NCBI RefSeq assembly: GCF_003268655.1
Contig: NZ_CP029642.1
Span: 1,302,001-1,366,000, forward strand
DNA from: Arthrobacter dokdonellae
Lineage (GTDB): Bacteria > Actinomycetota > Actinomycetes > Actinomycetales > Micrococcaceae
DNA: 64,000 bases
Reading direction: 5' to 3'
Every line of letters begins with the position of its first letter. The first letter of the stretch is position 1. Shown in pieces: positions 52,182-61,064 of this stretch. The notes under the pieces were generated by a model. That model worked only from the letters and a program-made list of their open reading frames with translations. It made no database searches and was not told where the DNA came from. Position numbers and translations under genes: made by a program.

Positions 52182-52511
52182 CCTTTGAGGGCTCTTCGTC
52201 TCTAAGCGTGGTTGGCTGGTTTCTTTCGATAGGGGCGGTGGCCGCCGGCGGCGAGTAGGTTTCTGATTCTGTAGTTCTCGAAGTTGCGGAATCCGCGGGC
52301 GATCCTGCGGGTGGTTTCGATGACTCCGTTGATGGATTCGGTGGGGCCGTTCGAGGCGCCGCCGGTATCGAAGTAGGCAAGAATGGCGGCCTTCCAGGCG
52401 CGGAGGCTGCGTCCGAGTCGGGCGACTTCGCCGGATCGGGCACGTGGGGAGGCTGGCGATGATTTCGGTGGCCACTTCGCGGCCTTTCTCGGGCCGTGCG
52501 TGGTAGATGCT

Positions 52512-52524
52512 TCGCAGCTTTTGG
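52512..52524. repeat. IS481 target duplication, left copy
   Basis: TCGCAGCTTTTGG; the identical 13 bases follow the element's other end at 54173-54185. The sequence belongs to the interrupted ISL3 transposase gene (codons Q-K-L-R). Confidence 0.9.
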
Positions 52525-54172
52525 TGTGTAATCTCGCTACATCGTGGACAGTGAATCTCACCTCTTCGTGGACACCGGGTCTCAATACTTTGTACACAGC
52601 TACCGGCACTGGCGGGCCGGTAGCTGTGAGTGGCTATCGCGTGGCCATCACGTCGGGCTGTTCTTCTTGGCGGTGAGCGAATTGCTCCGCGTAGTGCTCT
52701 CGCTTCCGGTCCCACTGTTTTGTCGAGTACGCCGCCTGAACGCCTAGAACGGAATACGAAGCAACATAGCGGCCCCGAACGTTCAGGGCAACCATCGGCA
52801 GCGGGAAAGAGAACACGATCTCACCGGTGACTGGATCGGTGAGCAGGAACGAGTCGTCGGTGATGGTCCGGTAAAACAGGCGGCCCGCGTAGGTCATGGG
52901 CAAAGAGACGTGGAAGCCTTGGTAATAGACCTGCCGGTTCGCGCGGGTGATCTCCACCAGCGACTGGTCCGCGGCCTTATCCTGGGCGTTGTCGTCGGGC
53001 AGAATGGCCCCGGTCTTGGAGATCGTCAGGGTCGCCCGATCGAGGTCTCCCTGACGGCGGGCGCGGACCTGTGAGTAGTGCGACGCTTTCGCTTCCAGGA
53101 CCGATAAAGGAATCGGCTCCGTTGCCGGTGTATGTTCCAGCAGATCCCACGCCGTGCGCGGTGTCGCATGGTCCAGGGATTGGTGCGGACGGCGGTTGTT
53201 GTAGTGGTCCCGAAACCGGTGAATCCTGCCCTGGAGCTGCTCGAGCGTAGCTGGCTGATGCGCATCGAGGAACCGCAGCAGGGTTTGGTGGGAGCGCTCG
53301 TTCTTCCCCTGCGTGGTGGGTTTGCCCGGCAGCCCGCTGATGGGCATGGTGCCTTTGGAGGCGAGGAAGATCTCCACGGAACCAATCCGTCCGGCCCGCA
53401 GCTGATTGAATGCCAAAGAGTTATCGGAAAGCACTTCCCTGGGCGGACCGTAGGCAGTGATGGCTCGTTCGAGGACGTCCTTGGCATCGGCACTGTTCTC
53501 GGAACGGGAATACGCTGCTGTGCCCACATCAAAGCGGGAAGCGTCATCGAGCAGCTGGTACACGGTGACGATCTGTCCGCCGGCGAGTCGGTACTCGAAA
53601 GCATCGAGTTGCCACAACGACATCACGGTGGCGCGCACGAACGGGATGTACGAGGATTTCGGGCGCTTTCTGGGGGCTGCGTCAACGTGGCCGACGCTGG
53701 ATAGCAGGCGGGCTATCGTCGCGACCGAGGGAACCTTCCCGCCGGGGAACTTCTCTTGCTGGCTAGCTTCGTAATAAATTGAGCGTGGGCCGTAATCCCA
53801 ACCATCGGCCTTGAGTTGCTTGCGGATCTTCACTAACTCGTTGACAACCGCGGGGCCATATTTGCGAGCCGGAGTCTTTGGTGCACGGGAGCGGGGGTGA
53901 AGGGCCGCCGTGGATTCATGGACAGCCCGGCCGCGGATCTTATAGAAAACGCTACGCGAAATCTTGACCGAACGGCAAAACTCCATGACTGACAGTGCAT
54001 GAGGCTGGGTCGGATCGTAGTTGATGATCGCGGCGCGAGTTTGGGGTGAAAGAGAGTTAGTCATCCAATGACTATCACCGCCAACCCGTCGGTAAAAGTG
54101 TCTCCGATGTGGTGAGACAGCGTGTCTCCGATGTCATGAGATCGTGTGTTCACGATGTGGTGAGACAGGACA
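52525..54172 (-). mobile_element. IS481-family element inserted in the ISL3 transposase gene
   Basis: 1648 bp, beginning TGTGTAATCTCGCTACATCG and ending in ACA, with imperfect inverted ends (rc right: TGTCCTGTCTCACCACATCG). A 13-bp duplication TCGCAGCTTTTGG flanks it exactly. The transposase frame inside is intact, so it is the younger of the two insertions and may still be active. Confidence 0.9.
52634..54064 (-). CDS. IS481-family transposase
   Basis: A 476-residue DDE transposase. N-terminal HTH (SVMEFCRSVKISRSVFYKI), then the rve core with Asp in LWQLDAFEYRL, Asp in REVLSDNSLAF and Glu in TTQGKNERSHQTLLRFLDAH spaced as in IS481/IS3. The C-terminal 150 residues form a beta-rich extension. 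No stop or shift. It fills the inserted element. Confidence 0.92.
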   Translation of the reverse strand: MTNSLSPQTRAAIINYDPTQPHALSVMEFCRSVKISRSVFYKIRGRAVHESTAALHPRSRAPKTPARKYGPAVVNELVKIRKQLKADGWDYGPRSIYYEASQQEKFPGGKVPSVATIARLLSSVGHVDAAPRKRPKSSYIPFVRATVMSLWQLDAFEYRLAGGQIVTVYQLLDDASRFDVGTAAYSRSENSADAKDVLERAITAYGPPREVLSDNSLAFNQLRAGRIGSVEIFLASKGTMPISGLPGKPTTQGKNERSHQTLLRFLDAHQPATLEQLQGRIHRFRDHYNNRRPHQSLDHATPRTAWDLLEHTPATEPIPLSVLEAKASHYSQVRARRQGDLDRATLTISKTGAILPDDNAQDKAADQSLVEITRANRQVYYQGFHVSLPMTYAGRLFYRTITDDSFLLTDPVTGEIVFSFPLPMVALNVRGRYVASYSVLGVQAAYSTKQWDRKREHYAEQFAHRQEEQPDVMATR

Positions 54173-55331
54173 TCGCAGCTTTTGGTAGCACTGCCAGGCA
54201 ATGGCGACTTCGTGGTTGGGGTCGCCTGCTTTGAGCTTCTTCTCGAGCCTGGTGACTTGTTTCTCCGTCAAAGATTCGATGCCTTGCTGCAGGGTTCGGC
54301 GAATGTTGAAGAGTGGGTCTTCCTTGCGTCCGCGGTGCCCGAGGGTGTCTTGCTGCACTCGGCGGCGAACGTCATCGATCATGGCCATTCCGAGACGGAC
54401 AATGTGGAAGGCATCCACCACGGTGATGGCTTCGGGCAGTTCGTCCCGGATCGCGTTGGCGTAGCCGCGGAACGGGTCAAGGGTGGCGACCTTGATGGCG
54501 TTCGTAAAGGTCGGTCCTTGTTCCTTGAGCCAGTCCGCATAGGCTTTCCCCGACCGGCCTGGGACGAGATCCAGCGGCCGTGCATGGACGTTGCCGTGTT
54601 CGTCACGGGTGTGGTCAATGATGCCGGTGACCATGCCCGAACCGGGGAATCCGGTGTGGGTCCAGACGTGCTCGTCCACACCGAGCGCATCAATGCCGGT
54701 AAGGCGTTCGGGTCGGCCGATCCGGCGGCGCGCTTCGACCTCGACGCCTTTCCACAACGCTCGCCAGGAGACTCCGAGTTGATGGGCCAGGGCGGAGACG
54801 GGAGTGTCGTAACGTTCCAGCGCGTCAGTGGCCCAACGGATGGCACGGTTGGTCAAAATCGCCCGTCGCCCGGCCAAGGGGTGCTGTTCGGTGAAGACCT
54901 TTGTGGGGCAGTGTTCATCCCGGCATTGCCATAAGCGTTTGGCCCAGATCAGCCGCACGGGCCGGCCGAAGCACGGGATGTCGTTCAGGCGGATCCCTCG
55001 TCGGCCATGGCCGCTGGCAACAACGCCGCAGTCAGGGCAGCCGGTGAGTGTTTGGTCGGTTTCAACATGGATGGTCAGGGCGGTGGAAGTCTCGGCGACA
55101 GCGGTGATGTGGACCCCGCGTACGCCAAGAAGAGCATCAGCGAGGGCACACCATTCGCCGTCCCCGCAGGAAGTAAAGTTAGTCACGTCAGGGTCTTTTA
55201 TGAAGTTGGGGGCTTGGTCGCTACCAATTCAAAGAGACCCTGACGCCTCCCTTCCTCCGCCACGCCGGACACACCAAAAATCCAAGACTCAGCTGGGCCA
55301 ACCACGCTTAGAGACGAAGGGCCCCTTTGAG

Positions 55332-55518
55332 CAGGCGCCATGTCTGGTGGCGTGGAGGCCAGATGGAGGTTGGTTCGTCGGGCGTGGCTATCTTCCCGCC
55401 GTTCTCAAACAACCTGGTCCGGAGCTTCTTCGGCTCCCAGCGACTGGCTCTCGTCCCGGTGAACGCGACCATCTGGTTCTAGGTCTTGATCTCGGCAGCC
55501 AGCATGACGACTCAAGCA
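55332..55518. other. Short spacer between ISL3 and IS1380 relic
   Basis: No gene seen. Probably part of the older IS1380-type sequence or of the former restriction locus. Confidence 0.4.
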
Positions 55519-56640
55519 TCAGAGCTCGTTGGCAGCGAAGGACTTGAAGGCCAGGTTCGCGAACCCGCTGTCCAAGGCGAAGCGGATCCGGTCCTCGCAG
55601 CAGGCCCGCAGCCCGTGGCGGACTTCTAGAACGGCGAGCTGGCCCCGGTCTGGTTCTTCGCGATGGCCGTGTGACGGGGCCGTCGATGTCGATGATCCGC
55701 GGCTGCGCCCCGACTTGCGCGACTTTCTAGCGGACGACGACCCACATCCCCGCCGGTCAGGCCGAGAGATCCAGCATGCCGGTGATTTCACCAACCTAGC
55801 CGCCGTTGCGTTCAAAACGGCTCTGTCCTGGGCCCCGGTCCACGCTTGTTTCGGGATCAGCAGGACGTCAGCGATGGCGTCGTTGATCGGGAACCCGACG
55901 CAGTAGAAGAAGTTGCTGTCCGTGGCGGTGAGCCGGGCCAGGAAGCCGTACGTGCCTGCGGAGTCGGTGCGGATCATGATTATCCGCCCTTGCCCGGTAC
56001 CCTTCCGGGAGCTGCTTGATGGAGTCCTTGACGACTTGGATTTGGTCGGCGGCGGTGTTCGAGCCGGCGTTGCCGGGTCGCAGCAGTGTCACCAACGGCT
56101 CGCCGGTCCCCAGGATGCCGTGGTCAACCATAGAACACAACTGGTGGAAGGCGAAGCCGTTCTTCCATGTTGGACGGGCGTCCTCCTTCTCGGAATTCGA
56201 ATTCCGCAGAGACACATCGATGTCGATGACCAGCGGGTTCTCAGCGATGGCACCGTGCAGCGGCGAATCTTGCCCGGCGTGGGTCCGGGCGGCGGCCCGG
56301 GCAGTGTTGACCGCAGCCAACACTTTCGCAGGCTTGACCCTTGCCAGGACCTTCAAGAGCCGGTTGATCGTCGGATCGGAGGCGACGAGCCCGTAGGTTT
56401 CCGGCTGTTGCGGAGCCCGCCCACATCTGAGACGGCGTCCCCACCCGTGGCCAGGGGCAAGGCCAGATCGGCGAGGATCTTCCCAAGGTCGTGCCGGGCG
56501 AAGGGCTTGCGCCACGGTCCCAGCGCTTCCGAGGGGCCCGCGCCAAAGCCCGAGCACCTGACCATCGAGGTCAGGATGGCCCCGCCAGCCTGGTCCAACA
56601 CACCATCCCCGACAGCATCAACTCGGACAGAGGGATAAAG
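55519..56640 (-). pseudogene. IS1380-family transposase relic
   Basis: Pieces of an IS1380 transposase occur in three frames: LGKILADLALPLATGGDAVS, ETYGLVASDPTINRLLKVLA, ENPLVIDIDVSLRNSNSEKE with WKNGFAFHQLC and LVTLLRPGNAGSNTAAD, then MIRTDSAGTYGFLARLTATD with YCVGFPI. At least four frameshifts or stops separate them. The catalytic Asp (IDIDVS) and Asp (RTDSAG) are in different frames. Dead. Confidence 0.85.
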
Positions 56641-56910
56641 GCCGGTGTACTAGTTCAACTACAGGGTGCTCCTGATGTGTCTAGGCAATGTTTGTGTGGG
56701 AACCACATTTTCCTTTGGTCGGAGGCGCTCTTCAAGCTTTAATGACGCACTTCGGTCACGTCCCCATGAAATGTGCCCATGAAATGGCGAGACTAATTAT
56801 CATCTAAACGACCTCGCAGACGACTCTCCCTCGACGAAGGCATCTGACAAGATTGACGCAGCAACGAAACCCCAGGACTCCGGTCATGGTGAGGTAATGA
56901 CTGTGGGTTG
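56641..56910. other. Spacer before the large transposase gene
   Basis: No gene. AT-rich in part (56755-56830). The left end of the next element is probably near 56880-56905, where TGACTGTGGGTTGTTAGGC resembles TTTGTGGGTTCAGGC in inverse orientation near 59306. Confidence 0.45.
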
Positions 56911-59157
56911 TTAGGCGTTGCTCTTGATTTTGTAGCGCAGGATGAGCCCGGTGCCTGGGTAGCGGGTTTGGGTGCTGTTTAGGTGTTCGCATAGCTGGGC
57001 GATGGCCGCGGTTTTTGCCTTGGTCGGCAGTGGGTCGAGGCTGATCGTGAGGTATCCGGGTTTGGTGGGGTCGATGTCACCGGCCTGGTTGAAGGCTTGG
57101 CGCATGAGCGCGTGGGCTTCCTGGGTGGCGCGCTTGTAGCCGGTGTTGGTGCGGATTTCCCGCGCGATGCTCATCGCGGTGTTGTAGGCGGCCATGCGGA
57201 TGCCGTGGTGGATGAGTTTGGTCTCGGTGTTCAGGACTTGCTGTCCGGGGCTCAGGTCCCCGAGCCGGACCTTCGCCGGAATGCTCTTGTGCACTTTCTC
57301 GGCAGCGACCAAGGCATTTTCTGCTTCCCCCACCGGTGCCATGACCTGGTTGTGCATGGCACTGGTCAGCGTGACTTCACCGGCACCGTCGGCCGGGGTC
57401 TTCAGGGCCAGCAGGTTCGCATCCGCCACGGCGGCGGCCTCTGCATGCGCATTCCTGGCGGCAACGACCTTTTGGTAGGCCTTCTTCTTTGCCGGTTCCG
57501 GCACCAAACGGTCCTCATCGTCACCGGTGGAAGCATAGGAGTCGTGGGAGTCGAGGTCGAAGTGCATGCGGGCATAGCGGAACTGGTTTTCCTGCCGCCA
57601 CCGTGAACCCATCCGGTACACCACCTCGCCAGCGCTCATGTCCCTGTCGGTGGTGAGGATGTGGATTTGCCGGGTGCCACCACCGGTCGCTGGAACGATC
57701 CGGCTGACCTGCCGGATCGTGAACACTTCCCCGGTCGTCTTCGTGGCGGCCAGGGGCAGGTCAACGAGAGTGTCAGCAACAGACCAGGACCGTGTCTGAG
57801 CATTCTCGCCGGTGTGGGATACCTCGGCGAACTGGTCTTCGTCGATGTTTTTGCTGGCGCCTTTGCGCCAGGTCAGCACATCAAAACCCTTTTCTGCCAT
57901 GTGTTGAAAGAGCGCCGGTGACCAGCCTCCACGGTCAAAACCGACCAGCACGCGCCGGTCATCACCCACAGCCGTGCGGAGTTCTGGCAGGAGGTTGCGC
58001 AGCTCGGTGGCCAGGGACGCACCCGGTTCGGCCATGACGACGAACACCGGTGAGCCGTGGGCGTCGGTGACCCAGGTTTCCTCGGTTGCAGGGACCGGGA
58101 ACTTGAGCCGGGTGGAGTAGATCTTTCCGATCTTCTTAGTGCCCTGGTAGGCGCGCACATGCCCGTCAACATAGAGGATCGCGGTCAGATCCTCAGCATC
58201 GGGACCGCTCATGTTCAGGTGGTGTTTGGCCAGGGCGGCAATAAGCTCCTCGGCTTTGCCGGCCTCGGCGAGTTGGGAGATCCGGCGGCGGATCGTCTTT
58301 ACCTCCGGGGCTCGGTCCATGCCCAGCACCCGACCCAGTTCCACAGGGTTGAAGCGGGTGGCGCCCTCGGCCCGGGTCTCCCCGGCCAACGCCCGCAATA
58401 CGGCATCGATCAGGATGGTTTCCAGTCCGTAGAACCCGTCCGGCAAGGAACCATACACCTCCTTCGCGCAGGAGAGCAGTCCGGTGGTTTCCAGTGCCGG
58501 CAACGCCAGGAACAGCCCGGCATGGCGAATGTGGGCGGCCGGGGCAAACACCGGGGCCGCACAGTCAAGGAGCCCGGCCCGTGCCGCTGCCCGCTCCCCA
58601 TCACGGGGCACCGGGGCCGGCAGCACCGGCAATGCAAGCTGTTCAGCTGCTTCAAGGGGTGCCACGCCATCGCGGGCAGATGGACCTGTCGCTGCTTCTG
58701 TTGCGGTGGTCATGGCCATGGCACGTCGGACCGTGTCAGTGGAAACCCCCGTCGCTTCAGCGGTCGCCCGCAGGCTGACCCCGCCGACACGAACAGCACG
58801 TATCTGCGCTGCTTTCTCATCGGTCAGCAGGGAAGGACGTTTGGGACCCTTCTTCACCGGCGCCAAACCCAGCAGCCCTGCCCCTTCCAGGGATTTGCGC
58901 CAGCGCCGCAACGACTCCGTGTTCACACCAAAACCGGCGGCGACCTCGTTCACCTGGGCGGCACCGGTATCGACCAGCTGCGAGGCCGCCAAACGGCGCA
59001 GACCGTCCTGGCCGGCACCCCACACATAGGCCAACTGCCCGTTGATGAAGACCTTGCCGCCCACCTCATTTTCCAGCAGGGCGGCATGCTCGCCCATGAG
59101 AACTCCGCCGAGATCGGCCAGCACAGGAAGGGCGGTTTGGATGGTCATTGAAACCAT
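56911..59157 (-). CDS. Large HTH-DDE transposase, unclassified IS (ISNCY type)
   Basis: A 748-residue protein, long for a transposase. Residues 30-160 hold two helix-turn-helix modules (AAQVNEVAAGFGVNTESLRRW and SLRATAEATGVSTDTVRRAM). The RNase H-like core follows with Asp in TAILYVDGHVRAYQG, Asp in RVLVGFDRGGWSPALF and Glu in RWRQENQFRYARMHFD. The C-terminal 150 residues are helical. ATG 59157 chosen; an ATG three codons on and a GTG six codons before are alternatives. GC and codon use are host-like, unlike the restriction genes around it. Confidence 0.8.
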   Translation of the reverse strand: MVSMTIQTALPVLADLGGVLMGEHAALLENEVGGKVFINGQLAYVWGAGQDGLRRLAASQLVDTGAAQVNEVAAGFGVNTESLRRWRKSLEGAGLLGLAPVKKGPKRPSLLTDEKAAQIRAVRVGGVSLRATAEATGVSTDTVRRAMAMTTATEAATGPSARDGVAPLEAAEQLALPVLPAPVPRDGERAAARAGLLDCAAPVFAPAAHIRHAGLFLALPALETTGLLSCAKEVYGSLPDGFYGLETILIDAVLRALAGETRAEGATRFNPVELGRVLGMDRAPEVKTIRRRISQLAEAGKAEELIAALAKHHLNMSGPDAEDLTAILYVDGHVRAYQGTKKIGKIYSTRLKFPVPATEETWVTDAHGSPVFVVMAEPGASLATELRNLLPELRTAVGDDRRVLVGFDRGGWSPALFQHMAEKGFDVLTWRKGASKNIDEDQFAEVSHTGENAQTRSWSVADTLVDLPLAATKTTGEVFTIRQVSRIVPATGGGTRQIHILTTDRDMSAGEVVYRMGSRWRQENQFRYARMHFDLDSHDSYASTGDDEDRLVPEPAKKKAYQKVVAARNAHAEAAAVADANLLALKTPADGAGEVTLTSAMHNQVMAPVGEAENALVAAEKVHKSIPAKVRLGDLSPGQQVLNTETKLIHHGIRMAAYNTAMSIAREIRTNTGYKRATQEAHALMRQAFNQAGDIDPTKPGYLTISLDPLPTKAKTAAIAQLCEHLNSTQTRYPGTGLILRYKIKSNA

Positions 59158-59423
59158 TGTTTCACCCACCCACACAACGAATTCATCACGCCTTTATTAT
59201 CTCACACTATGGCCAGGATTAACAGCCCGGGCCACAGTAAGAACCGCGTCAATTCAACGAACCACGAAGACCACTTCATCGCCGTGTCCAGAGGCCTGAA
59301 CCCACAAATTTTCACGTACCGCTCATGGGTACCAAGTCTGAACGGACGTCATCGTTCAGTAGTGTTATAAAGTATTAATCCTATTATTGCACGTTTTAAT
59401 CACTCCTCTATTTAATCACTCCT
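59158..59423. other. Spacer between transposase and methyltransferase
   Basis: The left part (to about 59330) is likely the right end of the large IS; the rest is AT-rich and belongs to the restriction locus. No gene. Confidence 0.45.
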
Positions 59424-59427
59424 CTAT
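59395..59427. repeat. 16-bp tandem duplication at the methyltransferase stop
   Basis: TTTAATCACTCCTCTA occurs twice in a row, the second copy reaching into the stop codon of the methyltransferase. AT-rich as the restriction genes are. May be a replication slip or a trace of the event that separated the genes. Confidence 0.7.
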
Positions 59428-60749
59428 TTTATAAATCGCCGCATCTCCTCGGCGACGGCAGTGACAGCAGGTACGACTACACTATTACCGAATTGGCGAT
59501 AGGCCTGAGTGTCTGATACAGGTATTTCGTATGAATCTGGGAAACCCATGAGGCGTGCGCACTCACGGGGTGTAAGCCGGCGTGGTCGCTCTCCAATGCC
59601 GCGCGATACTAATATTTCGGATCCATCTTTGTGGTAGCGTGCTGAGAGGGTTCTAGCAACAGACTCGGGACCTACTAGTCCGTAGCCAAATCCGTTTCCC
59701 GCAGCTCTGTGTTTTGCGGCATAATCTTTCAAGTATTTCCAGAGATTCGGTGTCAGTGTGTATTTGGCTCCAACAGAGGCAAGCTCTCCCTCGGTGTACG
59801 GCACTTCGGCAACTTCAGTACCGTCCTCGGGGTGCAAAATGGAAGCCATTGTGGGGCGGATGATTTTGGATTTCCCTTGACGGTTTACTTGTGACGTCAA
59901 ATTGTCGAAGGTAAATCCATCGACTCCTTCAAACGCAGATGCGTCTTTAAACCCGACTATCATTATGCGCTGCCGACCTTGCGGTACGTAAGAATTTGCA
60001 TTAACCACTTTATAATCGATTTCATAACCGAGTTCTTCGCGAAGCGTCCTTTCAATGACTCTGAAGGTTCGCCCCATGTCGTGCGACAAGAGATTCTTAA
60101 CATTTTCAAGCAAGAACGCTTGAGGCTGTTTTTCATCAATTATTCGAGCGACATCGAAAAATAGCGTACCTTGCGTTGCGTCGGCAAATCCGTGCTCGCG
60201 TCCCAGCGAATTTTTCTTTGACACTCCAGCTATGGAGAATGGCTGGCATGGAAACCCGGCGAGAAGGACGTCGTGGTCAGGTATTGTCTTCTCATGAACT
60301 TGGGTGATATCGCCTGCGAACAGATGTCCTTCGGGGTCTTCGTGAAATCCTTCGACAAATCCCGGAAGCGAGTGGCCAAAATTTCGCGCATATGTCTGCT
60401 GTGCGTACTTATTCCATTCGGAAGTGAAGACGCAATTGCCGCCAATCGATTCGAAGGCAAGTCGAATACCTCCAATTCCGGCAAATAGATCAACGAATCT
60501 AAATGGCGATGCACCGGCTGGTGCCGGAACCGTAGCTAAAGACCATTTTTTCAGAATCTCTTCTAAAGCCGCCCTAAGGTAGGGGGGGCACTCGGTTTCC
60601 CCAGTCTCCCACCGTGCGATGGTTTTGACGGAGACCTCGAGTGTCGTGGCCAGTTTCGCTTGGCTGTGGGTGCCTCGCAGTTCTCGCAGAAGAGCGAAGG
60701 GGGTTCTTGCGGCTTGTTCTACTTGGGCCAGAGACACGAGCGGGTCCAT
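59424..60749 (-). CDS. DNA cytosine-5 methyltransferase, Dcm/M.EcoRII-like, with N-terminal XRE HTH
   Basis: A 441-residue enzyme. Residues 18-65 form an XRE-type HTH ([20 protein letters not shown]). The methyltransferase begins [20 protein letters not shown] (motif I), with catalytic Cys168 in [22 protein letters not shown] (motif VI) and [10 protein letters not shown]. The target-recognition region and the end [16 protein letters not shown] and [16 protein letters not shown] closely follow E. coli Dcm, which methylates the inner C of CCWGG. The HTH may let it repress its own promoter. Same strand and AT-rich codon use as the SNF2-EcoRII-N-GHKL-HNH operon 7.8 kb downstream. Confidence 0.93.
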   Translation of the reverse strand: MDPLVSLAQVEQAARTPFALLRELRGTHSQAKLATTLEVSVKTIARWETGETECPPYLRAALEEILKKWSLATVPAPAGASPFRFVDLFAGIGGIRLAFESIGGNCVFTSEWNKYAQQTYARNFGHSLPGFVEGFHEDPEGHLFAGDITQVHEKTIPDHDVLLAGFPCQPFSIAGVSKKNSLGREHGFADATQGTLFFDVARIIDEKQPQAFLLENVKNLLSHDMGRTFRVIERTLREELGYEIDYKVVNANSYVPQGRQRIMIVGFKDASAFEGVDGFTFDNLTSQVNRQGKSKIIRPTMASILHPEDGTEVAEVPYTEGELASVGAKYTLTPNLWKYLKDYAAKHRAAGNGFGYGLVGPESVARTLSARYHKDGSEILVSRGIGERPRRLTPRECARLMGFPDSYEIPVSDTQAYRQFGNSVVVPAVTAVAEEMRRFIK

Positions 60750-60753
60750 TCTT

Positions 60754-60792
60754 GGGGAATTTGACGGGTCAATCTGTCTCTAAATATTCCCC
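60754..60792. promoter_or_regulatory. Inverted repeat GGGGAAT / ATTCCCC upstream of the methyltransferase
   Basis: GGGGAAT (60754-60760) and ATTCCCC (60786-60792) are exact inverse copies 25 bases apart, just before the methyltransferase start. Placement suits autoregulation by the enzyme's XRE domain or a control element of a restriction system. Confidence 0.45.
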
Positions 60793-61064
60793 ATGAGGTC
60801 GCGATGGGCTGGAAGGCGCGCCGTGTGGCTGGTGTAATTCGGGACACGTATAGGGTTTACTCGAAGTAGCGTTAGTTCACACGGCCGGACGAGCAAGACT
60901 TTTTGCCAGCCCCAATAGCTGCCAGTCGTCGGCACGTCTCATACGATCAACTGGGGCAGCTGTGCCGTCCAGTCGGTCCGAGCTCGGCTTAAAATGTCAC
61001 GTACTGGCAAGTAGCGAACTTGCCTGTCACAGTAGTGGCATACCGCTTCGTCAGGAGGACCGCT
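60793..61064. other. Leader region between the divergent methyltransferase and winged-helix genes
   Basis: No gene. It contains a hairpin GGCAAGT-AGCGA-ACTTGCC (61006-61024) flanked by two direct TGTCAC...TGGCA elements (60995 and 61025), in front of the next plus-strand gene. The hairpin has no T-tract, so it is more likely an operator or leader structure than a terminator. Confidence 0.5.

Larger units (their letters stand above)
52202..55186 (-). pseudogene. ISL3-family transposase, split by IS481 and frameshifted
   Basis: The N-terminal 340 residues run from 55186 to about 54173: zinc-finger LTGCPDCGVVASGHGRR and CRDEHC, HTH SALAHQLGVSWRALW, the first catalytic Asp in IDALGVDEHVWTH and the second in VVDAFHIVRLG. 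The gene then resumes at 52524 with QKLRSIYHARPEKGREVATE and, after a one-base shift near 52440, ends with GASNGPTESINGVIETTRRI, GFRNFENYRIR. The catalytic Glu (NGPTESING) is in this last part. Confidence 0.87.
52190..55323 (-). mobile_element. ISL3-family element, interrupted
   Basis: Terminal inverted repeats GGCTCTTCGTCTCTAAGCG (left, from 52190) and GGCCCTTCGTCTCTAAGCG (right, read inward from 55323) match over more than 25 bases with few changes. An 8-bp target duplication CCTTTGAG lies at 52182-52189 and 55324-55331, the size expected for ISL3. Without the nested IS481 element and its duplication the length is 1473 bp, typical of the family. The transposase is broken, so it cannot move on its own. 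Confidence 0.9.

Noticed and set aside
52202..52511. Programmed frameshift in the ISL3 transposase
   Set aside because: ISL3 transposases are normally single-frame; the shift near 52440 has no slippery run and is in an already interrupted gene.
46945..60749. DISARM or BREX defence system
   Set aside because: The SNF2 ATPase and methylase are suggestive, but DrmA/DrmB/DrmC or BrxC/PglZ are not present; EcoRII-N, GHKL and HNH fit another type.
61006..61024. Rho-independent terminator
   Set aside because: The 7-bp stem lacks a following T-tract and lies in the leader of a gene, not after one.
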